A stretch of DNA of 64,000 bases from Paenibacillus pedocola (GCF_031599675.1 NZ_CP134223.1:2542001-2606000), one strand, 5' to 3'. Shown: positions 8,423 to 18,255, numbered from the stretch's first letter. The notes: generated by a model from the letters alone, not told the origin. Numbers and translations: made by a program.

Positions 8423-9652
8423 TTATTGTTCGTAATCTACACCTGAGGTATAACGGTTGTTTGCATTCCAGAGCAGGTATTCATCCACATTCTCATCCTT
8501 TAGGGCACGAATCTGGTCTTCAACCTGTTGTTTGCCGTATTTCACATAATGACCGCTTCCCAGCCAGCTGGCGGTAAAATCCTGAATCCAGGGCCGGATA
8601 ACCGGTTTGTAGCTGCCCAGCGGGTCGAGCTTCTTATGTGTATCCACCATGGAGCCCTTGATCGTAGCATACGGGTCTTTATCCGGATCTTTTACATCAA
8701 ACCAGCCAGTGGAATAGTGGCTTGGATACACCATCGGGCTGATTACATCCACATTCTTGGAGATCTTCACGAAATCCTGGCCGATTCCTTCCGCAGCGGG
8801 TACAGAAGCCGCATAGCCAAAAATATCAACGGATACTCTGACCCCAAGCGGAGCAAGCTCAGCTTTGGCATATTTGACGAAATCAGCAATAATCTCGACA
8901 CGAGGTCTATTACTCTTCGTGTATTTCAGAGTATCCGCTCGTTTTTCGAAGCCCTCAGGGAAGCGTACATAGTCAAACTGAATTTCTTTGAAGCCGAGTT
9001 TGACCGCTTCCTTAGCGATGTCCACATTGTATTTCCATACCGCTTCATTATAAGGATTCACGAAACTGTCTCCGCCTTTGTTCTTCCAGACACTGCCGTC
9101 AGTATTTACAAAGGATAATTCCGGGTTTTTCTTAGCCAGCACCGAATCTTTGAACACAACGATCCGCGCGATCGGATAAACTTCATGTTTATTTAAGCGT
9201 GTCATAAGCTTGTTGATGTCGCCGATGAAGTTCTGGGGTTTGCCCATTTGCTGAAGCTCCGCGTTATCCGTTTTATATGTGATATATCCGGCATCGTCCT
9301 TGATATCGATGACCATGGAATTCAGCTCAGTCTTGTCAAGCAGGGCTAGCAGCTGTTCCATCCGTGAGCCGCCGGCACTGTAAGCTGTTACATAGATTCC
9401 TTTAACTTTTGGAGCCTCCGGCTGAGGGTCCGTCAGAATTGCGCTGTCCGCAGCTCCGGGCGTAGTGCTTGGAGAAGGAGCGGGTGATGAAGTGCCGCCT
9501 GTGGCGTTCTGTGTAGGTGATCCGGTGTGCTCTGCGGTGATGGGTGGATTGACAGCGGACTGCAGGGCGGCTGCCACATCGGTGTCGTGCCCGTTATGCT
9601 GGACACCGACACTCCCCAGAGCCATCATGAGTAATGCCCAGGTGATATTCAT
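8423..9652 (-). CDS. Secreted putative glycosyl hydrolase (DUF4015 type)
   Basis: The 409-residue product starts with a short hydrophobic segment (residues 4-17) like a signal peptide or anchor, then a Ser/Thr/Pro-rich linker to about residue 75, then a TIM-barrel-like domain. Motifs in that domain include KGIYVTAYSAGG, NSMVIDIKDDAGYI, FKEIQFDYVRFPEG and DVISPMVYPSHY. This arrangement is the putative glycosyl-hydrolase domain family DUF4015 (PF13200), related to GH13-like barrels; its substrate is not established. The Asp in FDYVRFP is a candidate catalytic residue by analogy. The ATG at 9652 follows AAAGGGAG. It acts outside the membrane, perhaps on wall or exopolysaccharide, which is inference. 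Confidence 0.8.
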   Translation of the reverse strand: MNITWALLMMALGSVGVQHNGHDTDVAAALQSAVNPPITAEHTGSPTQNATGGTSSPAPSPSTTPGAADSAILTDPQPEAPKVKGIYVTAYSAGGSRMEQLLALLDKTELNSMVIDIKDDAGYITYKTDNAELQQMGKPQNFIGDINKLMTRLNKHEVYPIARIVVFKDSVLAKKNPELSFVNTDGSVWKNKGGDSFVNPYNEAVWKYNVDIAKEAVKLGFKEIQFDYVRFPEGFEKRADTLKYTKSNRPRVEIIADFVKYAKAELAPLGVRVSVDIFGYAASVPAAEGIGQDFVKISKNVDVISPMVYPSHYSTGWFDVKDPDKDPYATIKGSMVDTHKKLDPLGSYKPVIRPWIQDFTASWLGSGHYVKYGKQQVEDQIRALKDENVDEYLLWNANNRYTSGVDYEQ

Positions 9653-9810
9653 TGTGTTTTCTCTCCCTTTATGTACATTCCTTTAAAGTATAATGGAACG
9701 GCTGCTTCCAAAAAGAACAGACTTGTAACAATCCCTGTAATTTTTGGGTTCAGTAAAATTTACCGTTCCCTGTGTTTTTAAACGGGATGCACAGATTTTA
9801 AACCCTCATA

Positions 9811-9839
9811 ATAAAAAGTAAATGCCGCTTAGAGCGGCA
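9811..9839 (-). terminator. Terminator downstream of the small-protein/YitT genes
   Basis: The hairpin TGCCGCT (9839-9833 on the minus strand), 3-base loop, AGCGGCA is followed on the minus strand by TTTACTTTTTATT. Confidence 0.75.
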
Positions 9840-9892
9840 CGGGGCCGGACTCAAAGCGGCAACTATAAAGACTTGCCATCAAGCGGTTTTGC

Positions 9893-10087
9893 TTATTGAA
9901 GATACGCAGGATTCTGATGCTCGCAAATGCTGTAATGGATGATATCCATGGCATCCGCCGGTTCCAGAATACTCAGACCGTCGCGCAGCACGATTACGGA
10001 ATTCAGTTCGTTCTGCTTGAGAAAGGGCATCATGTCGGGATACCACCTCATGACGATTGCTGACAATTTTACCGTTTCCATTTCCAC
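9893..10087 (-). CDS. Small hypothetical protein
   Basis: I do not recognise this protein of about 64 residues. The likely start is GTG at 10087 (or ATG at 10081), because AAAGGG lies about eight bases upstream; the frame is open further but without a ribosome site. The product is soluble-looking: METVKLSAIVMRWYPDMMP, then a hydrophobic strand NSVIVLRDGLSIL, then a His/Tyr-containing helix. It lies 163 bp downstream of the YitT gene on the same strand and is followed by the terminator at 9811-9839, so the two may be co-transcribed. Confidence 0.55.
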   Translation of the reverse strand: MEMETVKLSAIVMRWYPDMMPFLKQNELNSVIVLRDGLSILEPADAMDIIHYSICEHQNPAYLQ

Positions 10088-10250
10088 AAAAATCACCCTT
10101 TCCTTTTTCGAATGGTACTGAACTTTAAATTCAGGGTACATCCGTAAAACGAAGTGCCTGGAAAAAAGAGGGGTAAAGCACAATCTTCATGAAATTGTTA
10201 GGTCCTGCGTGAGTCTAATATATCACAATTTTAAAGTATGCGCATTTCTT

Positions 10251-11084
10251 TCAATTTGATCTTTTGCGGAAAGAACCCATTACACCGACCGTTTCCACGA
10301 TATTCACAAAGGCCTGGGGATCACTTGTTTTGATGATACGTTTGAGCTCTGCGAGTTCGTAACGTGTTGTCACAGTCATTAGCATGTCCCGTTCAACATG
10401 CGAATAAGCACCTTCTGTTTTGATCTTGGTCACGCCACGCTGCAGCGGGAGAAGCTGCTCCAGCAGCTCTTCGGTCCGCGTTGTTACAATATATACAGTG
10501 ACCTTGATATGGCTGACATGGATCAGGTCAACAACCTTGCCGCTGACATAAATAGAAATCATGGAGGCAAGCGCCAGGTTCCAGTTGTTGTCAAAATAAG
10601 CTGCGGCCAAAATGACGAGACCATTCAAACCGACCAGTACGCTCCCGATTGGAAAGTCGCGGTAACGGGTAATGATGGAACCAAGGATATCAAAACCGCC
10701 GGAGGATCCGCCCATACGGAAGGAGATACCCGCACCAACGCCTACAAGCACACCCCCGAAAACGGAAGCCAGCAGCATATCCGAAGCTACAGTCACAGTT
10801 GGAATCAGCGCCATCAGCCAGGTAGTACTAACTACGGACAGGATACTGAGGATAATGAATCTGCGTCCCAGCTGAAACCAGCCGGCTACCAGCAGCGGCA
10901 CATTAAAGAGCAGATACATCAGACTGATGTTAAACGGGGTGAAATATCCCACTAACATAGCCAGTCCGGAAACCCCGCCGCTGAGCAGCCGGTGGGGTAC
11001 CAAAAACAGATTAAAGCCGCATGCAATCATCGCAGAACCGAAGATGACGGCAAGGTAATTCCCGATTTGTCTTAGTCTTAACAA
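10251..11084 (-). CDS. YitT family membrane protein
   Basis: The 277-residue protein has five to six N-terminal transmembrane helices (about residues 8-195), including the signature LLSGGVSGLAMLVGYF and the glycine-rich GGSSGGFDILGSII. A soluble C-terminal DUF2179 domain (about 205-277) contains VTKIKTEGAYSHVERDMLMT. This is the YitT/YvjA/YqfU layout. Members are abundant in Bacillaceae and remain of uncertain function. The start is a TTG at 11084 with GAGGTG seven bases upstream; the nearby ATG at 11089 is out of frame. Confidence 0.88.
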   Translation of the reverse strand: MLRLRQIGNYLAVIFGSAMIACGFNLFLVPHRLLSGGVSGLAMLVGYFTPFNISLMYLLFNVPLLVAGWFQLGRRFIILSILSVVSTTWLMALIPTVTVASDMLLASVFGGVLVGVGAGISFRMGGSSGGFDILGSIITRYRDFPIGSVLVGLNGLVILAAAYFDNNWNLALASMISIYVSGKVVDLIHVSHIKVTVYIVTTRTEELLEQLLPLQRGVTKIKTEGAYSHVERDMLMTVTTRYELAELKRIIKTSDPQAFVNIVETVGVMGSFRKRSN

Positions 11085-11155
11085 GCATGTTCACCTCTGA
11101 CTTCTAATGTAAGTAATGAAAGAAAGGAATACACTGGTATTCCTAATTGGGTTTG

Positions 11156-11398
11156 TGATATAATGTATAGGATATTCTTGAGTAGAACGTTACAATGGTA
11201 TTTTTGCATTGCTTCGGATGTGAAGCTACAATTGTTCAGGCCTTTAAAGACCTGATCTTAGGACATCTTTTCGTCCCAATACGCGTAAACCATGCAGAAA
11301 TTACGGCATGATTGGACAGCCTATAAATGTGTTTACCGCTACTTAAGAATACAGACAAGCATGTGGAATGTCCACTGTATAGAAGGAGCATGAATAAT
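11156..11398 (+). promoter_or_regulatory. Extended -10 promoter and ~230-nt leader of the DEAD-box helicase gene
   Basis: TGATATAAT (11156-11164) is an extended -10 element; no good -35 is apparent. The start codon is some 228 bases further on, an unusually long untranslated leader. It contains a near-palindrome around CCTTTAAAG (about 11238-11255) and a small hairpin GTGGA-ATG-TCCAC (11363-11375) just before the ribosome site. Helicase genes of this class are often cold-regulated through their leader; that is inference here. Confidence 0.5.
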
Positions 11399-13048
<1,650 letters not shown>

Positions 13049-13070
13049 GCAGCAGGCTTTGGCAATACAG

Positions 13071-13113
13071 AAGAAGACGAGAGACCGTTTAGCGGCTCTC
13101 GTCTTCTTTTTTT
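13071..13113 (+). terminator. Terminator of the helicase gene
   Basis: A long stem, 13071-13083 with 13096-13108, is extended by an inner CCG/CGG pairing and followed by a T run. It lies between convergent genes and could also stop the microprotein transcript, although the minus strand lacks a U-tract. Confidence 0.9.
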
Positions 13114-13150
13114 GTGCGGATATGAAGAGAAGTGTTAGAAGCTCCGGTTG

Positions 13151-13249
13151 TTAGACCACAAAAGTACGGGTGATGATTACGAGCAGAATGAACAATACGA
13201 GAATGGTGCCAGTAGAAGTCCAGAGGCCGTAGCCGACAGGTGAAGACAT
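13151..13249 (-). CDS. 32-aa membrane microprotein, YjcZ-like
   Basis: A 32-codon minus-strand frame starts at the ATG at 13249, eight bases after AAAGGAGG. The product has a short polar N-terminus with GYGLWTSTG, then one hydrophobic helix ILVLFILLVII, and ends TRTFVV. This is the pattern of the YjcZ family of tiny spore-associated membrane proteins. The second copy at 35384-35473 shares the block TSTG-ILVLFILLVII almost exactly, which strongly supports translation. Family membership is by recall; function is unknown. Confidence 0.75.
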   Translation of the reverse strand: MSSPVGYGLWTSTGTILVLFILLVIITRTFVV

Positions 13250-13427
13250 GAGGTCAACCTCCTTTAGAATAGGGTGGAATTTAAGGTTACGATCCTAATA
13301 TATGGACGAATCGGACGGGATGATTAGACTCTAACCCAGATTCCTGGGATTGGGCGCTGGAAAAGTTCCGGGCAAAAAGGTATAGTTAAGATACGCAGTA
13401 TGCGCGAGACAGACAGGAGGAAGGGAA

Positions 13428-14279
13428 TTGGAGTTTAAGGGAGCTATGGGCGGTTTATACCGCATCACGGAATGGATTTCACGGATCGCTTTTAGTAATA
13501 TTTTATGGGCGGTGTGTTCGGTTCCATTTCTGTTTATGGCAGTTATGAAAATGATTATGCTAGGTTCGGGTGCAGGTGGACCGAATGAACAGATTACACT
13601 GAACTGGACGCTGGGGATTCTGGCTCCGTTCACTGTGTTTCCTGCTACGGCAGCACTGTTCACAGTTGTACGCAAGTGGGTTATGGGGAATACGGATGTC
13701 AGCACGTTCCGTACTTTTTTTCAGGGGTACAAAGAGAATTATTTCAAGAGCATGCTTGGGGGACTCATCTATACCGTGCTGTTTGTTGTGATGTACGTCG
13801 ATGTGACCGTATACATGACACAAATGGCCAACTTCAAGATCGTAGGGATCCTGATGCTGGTGCTGATGATTATTTTGTTCGTCTCCATGTTTAATTTCTT
13901 CTCCATTGTTGTTCATTATCAAATGACCTTCAAAGAAGTAGTGACTAACTCTGTACTGTTGACGATCGCCCGGCCGATCCGAGTGTTCTCTACACTAATC
14001 GGTGCAGCGGTGCTTGTTTATATAGGTCTGCGGTACCCGGTATTATACGCAATATGTATTCCTACCTTAATCGCTATGTTCGCCTTCTTCAACTTCTACG
14101 CCACGTATAACAAACTGCAGCTGCAGGTGGAGAAGAAGAAGCAGGAGGAGCTGGAAGCGCAAGAGGCTGCGGAAAGAGAAGCAGCGGAACGGCTCATGAA
14201 CGACGATGACGATGATGAAGATGACGATGATGAAATGGACGATGTTAACGACACAGATAAAGAGTCTAAGCGGATTTAA
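13428..14279 (+). CDS. DUF624 (YesL-like) membrane protein
   Basis: The 283-residue protein has the DUF624/YesL pattern: an amphipathic start GGLYRITEWISRIAFSNILW, then about five transmembrane helices to residue 225, with PFTVFPATAALFTVVRKW in the middle. A charged coiled-coil-like segment (KKKQEELEAQEAAEREAAERL) follows and then a highly acidic tail with long Asp runs. YesL relatives sit beside carbohydrate transporters and two-component systems, but here the gene stands alone. The function is not established. The start is TTG at 13428, seven bases after AGGAGG at 13415-13420. The acidic tail is unusual and may bind cations or basic partners; that is speculation. Confidence 0.8.
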   Translation: MEFKGAMGGLYRITEWISRIAFSNILWAVCSVPFLFMAVMKMIMLGSGAGGPNEQITLNWTLGILAPFTVFPATAALFTVVRKWVMGNTDVSTFRTFFQGYKENYFKSMLGGLIYTVLFVVMYVDVTVYMTQMANFKIVGILMLVLMIILFVSMFNFFSIVVHYQMTFKEVVTNSVLLTIARPIRVFSTLIGAAVLVYIGLRYPVLYAICIPTLIAMFAFFNFYATYNKLQLQVEKKKQEELEAQEAAEREAAERLMNDDDDDEDDDDEMDDVNDTDKESKRI

Positions 14280-14348
14280 CATGTTCTAAACAATCTTCGG
14301 CAAAAGAGACGAGAATATTATTCCAGTGTTAATTAAAGCGCATACAGG

Positions 14349-14377
14349 TTTACTTTTTCGTCAAAACGCAATATAAT
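14349..14377 (+). promoter_or_regulatory. Promoter of the 6S RNA gene
   Basis: TTTACT (14349-14354) and TATAAT (14372-14377) are 17 bases apart. Transcription would begin at about 14384. Confidence 0.65.
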
Positions 14378-14383
14378 AGTTAT

Positions 14384-14573
14384 AAATCCTGCGATGTACG
14401 TTACGGTTGCTCGTTGTTTTGAACCAATGATAATGTCTTGGGAGACTTATTACGAAGCGCGGCTGAACAGCCCTGTCTATACGACTTGGGGAATTCAAAA
14501 ACGACTTCTGCGGTCACCCACCTGCTATAGCAGGTTCAGAAGACACTGTAGCCGGACGGCATAAGCGGGTTTT
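14384..14573 (+). ncRNA. ssrS: 6S RNA (SsrS/BsrA type)
   Basis: This 500-bp stretch has no convincing gene. Downstream of the promoter lies a sequence of about 190 nt that begins AAATCCTGCGATG and contains GTTTTGAACCAA and GGGGAATTC. It ends GCGGGTTTT, which pairs with the 5' end to form the closing stem expected of 6S RNA (AAAUCCUGC with GCGGGUUUU, one mismatch). Length, closing stem and Bacillus-like 5' sequence fit 6S RNA, which mimics an open promoter and sequesters sigma-A RNA polymerase. A strong terminator follows at 14588-14633. The identification is from memory of the Bacillus sequence; a covariance search would settle it. Confidence 0.75.
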
Positions 14574-14587
14574 CTACTGATTTTGAC

Positions 14588-14633
14588 AAGGTGCCCTGTA
14601 TCCCGCTTATCCGCGGGGACGGGGTACCTTTTT
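14588..14633 (+). terminator. Terminator of the 6S RNA transcript
   Basis: AAGGTGCCC (14588-14596) pairs with GGGTACCTT (14622-14630), extended inward by GT/AC, and is followed by TTT. The part of the loop at 14602-14610 is also the exact complement of 14561-14569 in the 6S body. Confidence 0.8.
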
Positions 14634-14781
14634 GTTTGTGGTTTTTTGCTTCTTTGAGAGGGTATGTGATGCTGCTCTTACTACATAGAAGGTCAGGAAA
14701 GTGAGCTATGCTCTTTTGTTCCTGGGATAAGAATGTTACACTGATAATAATGAACTTGGGATTTGAAGAGGGGGAAAAATT

Positions 14782-15171
14782 TTGTCGCTCAAAAGAACCT
14801 TGGTCGGTTTATTCCGCAGTCATGACGGAACAAGCGACCGTGCAAAAGACCCGGCCTTAAAGACGCGTTACTACAATCTTTCTAGAGACAAGGCGTGGGA
14901 TGAAGTATCGTCTACGCTGAAGAAGGTTCCTGGTTTCAAGGTGCTTCATGAAGTGCAATCTGTAGGGGAGATTACCCTGGAGAAAAGAACGGCATTCGGC
15001 CGTACGCTGGATATTACCGTATCGGTCCTGAACACCTCGCCGGTGCGTTGTGGTGTGGATATGTACTCTGCCTCCAGAGGATCGCTTGGCGATCTGGGTG
15101 CCAATTACCGCGTCATTCAGCGTCTCTTCGAGTCGCTTGATAAGAAGCTGGGCAAATACAAGACCGAATAA
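14782..15171 (+). CDS. DUF1499-like cytosolic protein
   Basis: The 129-residue protein carries, near its C-terminus, SASRGSLGDLGANYRVIQRL. This resembles the conserved end of DUF1499 proteins, which reads SxSRxGxxDxGxNxxRI. The middle (AWDEVSSTLKKVPGFKVLHEV) is a helix-strand unit of the same fold. DUF1499 proteins have no settled function. The start is TTG at 14782 after AGAGGGGG. It has no signal peptide or membrane helix. The gene stands alone, with a terminator at 15269-15302. Confidence 0.6.
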   Translation: MSLKRTLVGLFRSHDGTSDRAKDPALKTRYYNLSRDKAWDEVSSTLKKVPGFKVLHEVQSVGEITLEKRTAFGRTLDITVSVLNTSPVRCGVDMYSASRGSLGDLGANYRVIQRLFESLDKKLGKYKTE

Positions 15172-15268
15172 GTTTAGACCGGACTTCATTGTTCAGAGAT
15201 TGTATGCGGTTTCGGATAATGCTGAGACTGTACAAAAACAATAATAAATAAGGTTGCCTATAGCAAAA

Positions 15269-15302
15269 AGCGGGAGAAGGATGACCTTCTGCCGCTTTTT
15301 TT
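15269..15302 (+). terminator. Terminator after the DUF1499-like gene
   Basis: AGCGGGAGAAGG (15269-15280), loop ATGA, CCTTCTGCCGCT, then seven T. There is one G:G mismatch in the stem. Confidence 0.88.
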
Positions 15303-15346
15303 ATAGATAACAGTATGGTTATGTGTCAAAATGAGCGCTGAGGTGA

Positions 15347-15865
15347 TTACAGTAATTCCTTCACGGCAGCGATGGCAGCTTCATAATTCGGATGCTCGGC
15401 CATCTCACTCAGGTACTCCACGTAAGCTAGTTTGTCGTTTTTGTCGACGACGAAGATGGAGCGCATATCCAGGCGGAATTCCTTGATCAGCACGCCATAA
15501 GCTTGTCCGAATGCCGCTTCTTTGTGATCCGAGAGGGTAATAACCCGGTCAATGCCGGCAGCGCCGCACCAGCGGGCTTGGGCGAATGGCAGGTCCGTGC
15601 TGATGGTGAGGATGACCACATCGTCACCGAGCTCTGCAGCTTCGCTGTTGAAACGGCGGGTCTGGGCATCGCATACGCCTGTATCCAGGGAAGGTACAAC
15701 ACTGATCAGCTTAATTTTGCCGGCGTAATCACTGAGGGAGCTATCCTCCAGCAGGTTCTTGCTTACCACGAAATCCGGTGCGGCATCTCCGGCCTGCAGC
15801 TTAGGACCCACGAGAGTGATCGGGTTGCCTTTAAATGTGGCTACGCCTGTTCTTTCTTGCGTCAT
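15347..15865 (-). CDS. tpx: Thiol peroxidase Tpx
   Basis: This 172-residue atypical two-cysteine peroxiredoxin reduces hydrogen peroxide and alkyl hydroperoxides with electrons from thioredoxin. The peroxidatic cysteine C65 is in PSLDTGVCDAQT and the resolving cysteine C100 in ARWCGAAG, the exact Tpx spacing. The length is standard. The ATG at 15865 has a GGAGG site upstream. The upstream minus-strand region includes TTATAATTTATTCTG, a partial match to the PerR box, but it also contains the -10 hexamer, so I would not claim PerR control. Confidence 0.95.
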   Translation of the reverse strand: MTQERTGVATFKGNPITLVGPKLQAGDAAPDFVVSKNLLEDSSLSDYAGKIKLISVVPSLDTGVCDAQTRRFNSEAAELGDDVVILTISTDLPFAQARWCGAAGIDRVITLSDHKEAAFGQAYGVLIKEFRLDMRSIFVVDKNDKLAYVEYLSEMAEHPNYEAAIAAVKELL

Positions 15866-15975
15866 GTTCTTGTTTCCTCCTTGAATTGCATTATTGGATT
15901 GTTACTGCCAGAATAAATTATAATCTTTTTAGAAGGATAAAGTCCAACGGACAACATACATAAAGGATGGGTGCG

Positions 15976-16602
15976 ATGATCTTTATACGTTATGAGAATT
16001 GGAAAAGCTATCTGCGGTATTATCCGGTAACGGTTATTCTGCTGTTGGCGAATGTACTGATGTTTGTCATTGTGTCACTGAACGGCGGTTCAACCAACCT
16101 GGATACACTTGTGAAGTTCGGAGCTGTTGTGGACAACGGCCCGGAGAAGGAAGAACTTTGGCGCTATTTTGCTGCGACCTTTTTGCATAACGGGTTTGCC
16201 CACTTGTTCTTTAACAGCTTCTCGCTGCTAGTATTTGCTCCTCCGCTGGAGCGCCTGCTGGGCTGGTGGCGGTATGCAATCCTCTATGTGATCGGCGGTT
16301 TTCTGGCTAATATTCTTTCGGTTGCACTGGGCGGCACGCCTGAACCGTACACGGCCACAGTTTCTGTCGGCGCTTCAGGGGCGATTTATGCTATCTATGG
16401 TGCGTTTTTATATATTGCCGCGATACAGCGGGGGATGATGGATGAAGGCTCGCGTAAAACACTCTACGGGCTGTTAGTCGTGGGGATTATAATGTCTTTT
16501 GCTACGCCGAATATTAATTGGATCGCCCATTTGGGCGGTTTGGTGGCCGGATTTTTCCTGTACGGTCTGATTATCCGTATTTTCAAAAGACGCAGAAGAT
16601 AG
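15976..16602 (+). CDS. Rhomboid family intramembrane serine protease
   Basis: The protein of about 208 residues has six transmembrane helices and cleaves membrane proteins within the lipid bilayer. The catalytic serine is in the GASGAIYAIYG motif of helix 4 and the partner histidine in NWIAHLGGLVAGF of helix 6. The helix-2 HN pattern (FLHNGFAHLFFNSFSL) is also typical of rhomboids. It lacks the TPR extension of B. subtilis GluP. I choose the ATG at 15976, eight bases after AAAGGA, over the ATG at 15967 that overlaps that site. It lies 14 bp upstream of the LysR gene and is probably co-transcribed with it. Confidence 0.9.
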   Translation: MIFIRYENWKSYLRYYPVTVILLLANVLMFVIVSLNGGSTNLDTLVKFGAVVDNGPEKEELWRYFAATFLHNGFAHLFFNSFSLLVFAPPLERLLGWWRYAILYVIGGFLANILSVALGGTPEPYTATVSVGASGAIYAIYGAFLYIAAIQRGMMDEGSRKTLYGLLVVGIIMSFATPNINWIAHLGGLVAGFFLYGLIIRIFKRRRR

Positions 16603-16616
16603 GAGAGGGTGGGGAA

Positions 16617-17531
16617 GTGGAGCTAAGACAGCTGCAGTATTTTTTGAAGGTTGCCCAAAAAGAGCATGTCACCAGAGCGGCAGAAGAGCTGCATGTAGCC
16701 CAATCAGCGGTAAGCCGCCAGATTCATCAGCTGGAGCAGGAGCTTGGGGTGGACTTGTTTATGCAAAAGGGCCGAAATCTGCAGCTTACCCCCGTTGGGC
16801 AGCTTTTTTGTAAGCGGGTAGAGTCGCTGCTGAAGGATTTGGAGCGTTCGGTGGCTGAGGTGCATGAATTTTTGGATCCGGAGCTCGGTGAAATCCGTAT
16901 CGGCTTTCCGCACAGCCTAGGCACTCATCTGATTCCTTCTATTGTAGCGGAATTCCGGCGCTTGTATCCTAATGTCAGATTCCGCTTCAAACAAGGGACT
17001 TACTCTTCTTTGATCAAAGATGTGATATCGGGCGAGGTAGATCTGGCGTTCATATCTCCTTTTCCGGAAAATGATGGTCATGTCGCCGGAGATATCGTGA
17101 TGACCGAGGAGCTATTCGCGATTCTGCCGCAGCATCATCCGCTTGCTGGCGAAGCGGTAATCCGCCTGGAACAGCTGCGTGATGATAAATTCGTATTGTT
17201 TAGCCAAGGATATTCCTTAAGGCCAATCGTATGGCAAGCCTGTGTTCAGGCGGGGTTTAAACCGCAGATTGCCTTTGAGGGCGGAGAGACGGACACGATC
17301 CGCGGGCTGGTGGCTGCGGGAATGGGGGTAAGCCTGCTTCCGGAAACGGCACTGTATCAGACGAACCCGATGCAGCCGGCCCAGGTGAGGGTGGTGGAGC
17401 CGACGATAACCCGCACCGTGGGTATCATTCACCGCAGTGAAGGGAAGCTGCCGCTGGTAGCCAGATCCTTCCTTACGTTCCTGCTCACTTATTTCAAAGA
17501 CAAAAACAATAATACCCCGGTAGGCTCGTAG
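16617..17531 (+). CDS. gltC: LysR-type transcriptional regulator, GltC-like
   Basis: The 304-residue regulator has an N-terminal winged helix-turn-helix (ELRQLQYFLKVAQ, then AEELHVAQSAVSRQIHQLE) and a periplasmic-binding-protein-like effector domain. It is close throughout to B. subtilis GltC, including YLDP/FLDPELGEIRIGFP, FVLF-GY-LR and GLVAAGMGVSLLPE. GltC activates glutamate synthase genes and senses 2-oxoglutarate and glutamate. No gltAB lies in the window, so the target is not local. The GTG start at 16617 follows AGGAGAG. The stop codon lies inside the terminator hairpin. GltC is the best guess; other LysR members of the same subgroup cannot be excluded. Confidence 0.75.
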   Translation: MELRQLQYFLKVAQKEHVTRAAEELHVAQSAVSRQIHQLEQELGVDLFMQKGRNLQLTPVGQLFCKRVESLLKDLERSVAEVHEFLDPELGEIRIGFPHSLGTHLIPSIVAEFRRLYPNVRFRFKQGTYSSLIKDVISGEVDLAFISPFPENDGHVAGDIVMTEELFAILPQHHPLAGEAVIRLEQLRDDKFVLFSQGYSLRPIVWQACVQAGFKPQIAFEGGETDTIRGLVAAGMGVSLLPETALYQTNPMQPAQVRVVEPTITRTVGIIHRSEGKLPLVARSFLTFLLTYFKDKNNNTPVGS

Positions 17532-17550
17532 CCTTCCGGGGTATTGTTTA
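17505..17550 (+). terminator. Terminator overlapping the end of the LysR gene
   Basis: AATACCCCGG (17511-17520) pairs with CCGGGGTATT (17536-17545), with an inner AGGCT/AGCCT stem. The LysR stop codon (17529-17531) sits in the loop. GTTTATT follows. Confidence 0.75.
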
Positions 17551-17580
17551 TTCCGTAATGCGCGAAAGCTGGAAATGAGC

Positions 17581-18255
17581 TTAGTCGCGGTTGCCAAGGA
17601 ACATCATGATCAAGCGCAGAAGCTCAAGCAGCGATACCAAAGCTGCCGCAACATAAGTCAAGGCAGCTGCATTCAGCACCTTAGCCACACCGCGCTCTTC
17701 CTCGTTACGGATGAAGCCTTGTTCGACCATGACCTGGCGGGCGCGGCTGCTGGCGTTAAATTCAACCGGAAGTGTTACCAGCTGGAATGCTACAGCGGCG
17801 GAGAAGAAGATAATCCCCAGACCCACCAGATTCATGGAGCTAAACAGAAAACCTGCAAGCAGCATGAAAGGGGCTACGCCGGAAGCGAAATTAACGACCG
17901 GGAACATCCGGTGGCGGAGTGCCAGCATCGGATAATGTTCTTTATGCTGGATGGCATGACCGATCTCGTGGCAGGCCACGGAGACGGCCGCAATAGAGCT
18001 TTCGTAATAGACTGGCTCGGAGAGGCGGACAACCCGGTGGATCGGATCATAATGGTCGGATAATGTTCCGCGGACCGGTTCGATGGGAACGTCATACAGA
18101 CCATTGGCATCGAGCATGCGCCGTGCTGCTTCATATCCGGTTAAACCGTTCATGTTGGCCACTTTAGCCCATTTATTAAAATTGCCCTTTACCCGGAACT
18201 GGGCCCACAACGAAAATAGAAATGCAATAATTACTAATAGATACATTAAAGCCAT
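17581..18255 (-). CDS. yugP: Membrane zinc metalloprotease, YugP family
   Basis: The 224-residue protein has an N-terminal transmembrane helix, a zinc-binding HEIGHA motif in SVACHEIGHAIQHKEHYPML (about residues 95-114), and two or three more helices after residue 120. EFNASSRA later in the chain may supply a third zinc ligand, the glutamate. This is the neutral zinc metallopeptidase family 2 (YugP) layout, with physiological substrates unknown. The adjacent upstream gene on the same strand, 34 bp away, encodes a MerR regulator, so the two are probably one operon. Confidence 0.88.
   Translation of the reverse strand: MALMYLLVIIAFLFSLWAQFRVKGNFNKWAKVANMNGLTGYEAARRMLDANGLYDVPIEPVRGTLSDHYDPIHRVVRLSEPVYYESSIAAVSVACHEIGHAIQHKEHYPMLALRHRMFPVVNFASGVAPFMLLAGFLFSSMNLVGLGIIFFSAAVAFQLVTLPVEFNASSRARQVMVEQGFIRNEEERGVAKVLNAAALTYVAAALVSLLELLRLIMMFLGNRD

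Noticed and set aside
10398-10955. 185-codon plus-strand frame opposite the YitT gene
   Set aside because: It is antisense to a well-supported membrane protein gene and its product is polar low-complexity without motifs.
15866-15966. PerR box before tpx
   Set aside because: TTATAATTTATTCTG matches only half of the PerR dyad and coincides with the -10 element, so the match may be accidental.
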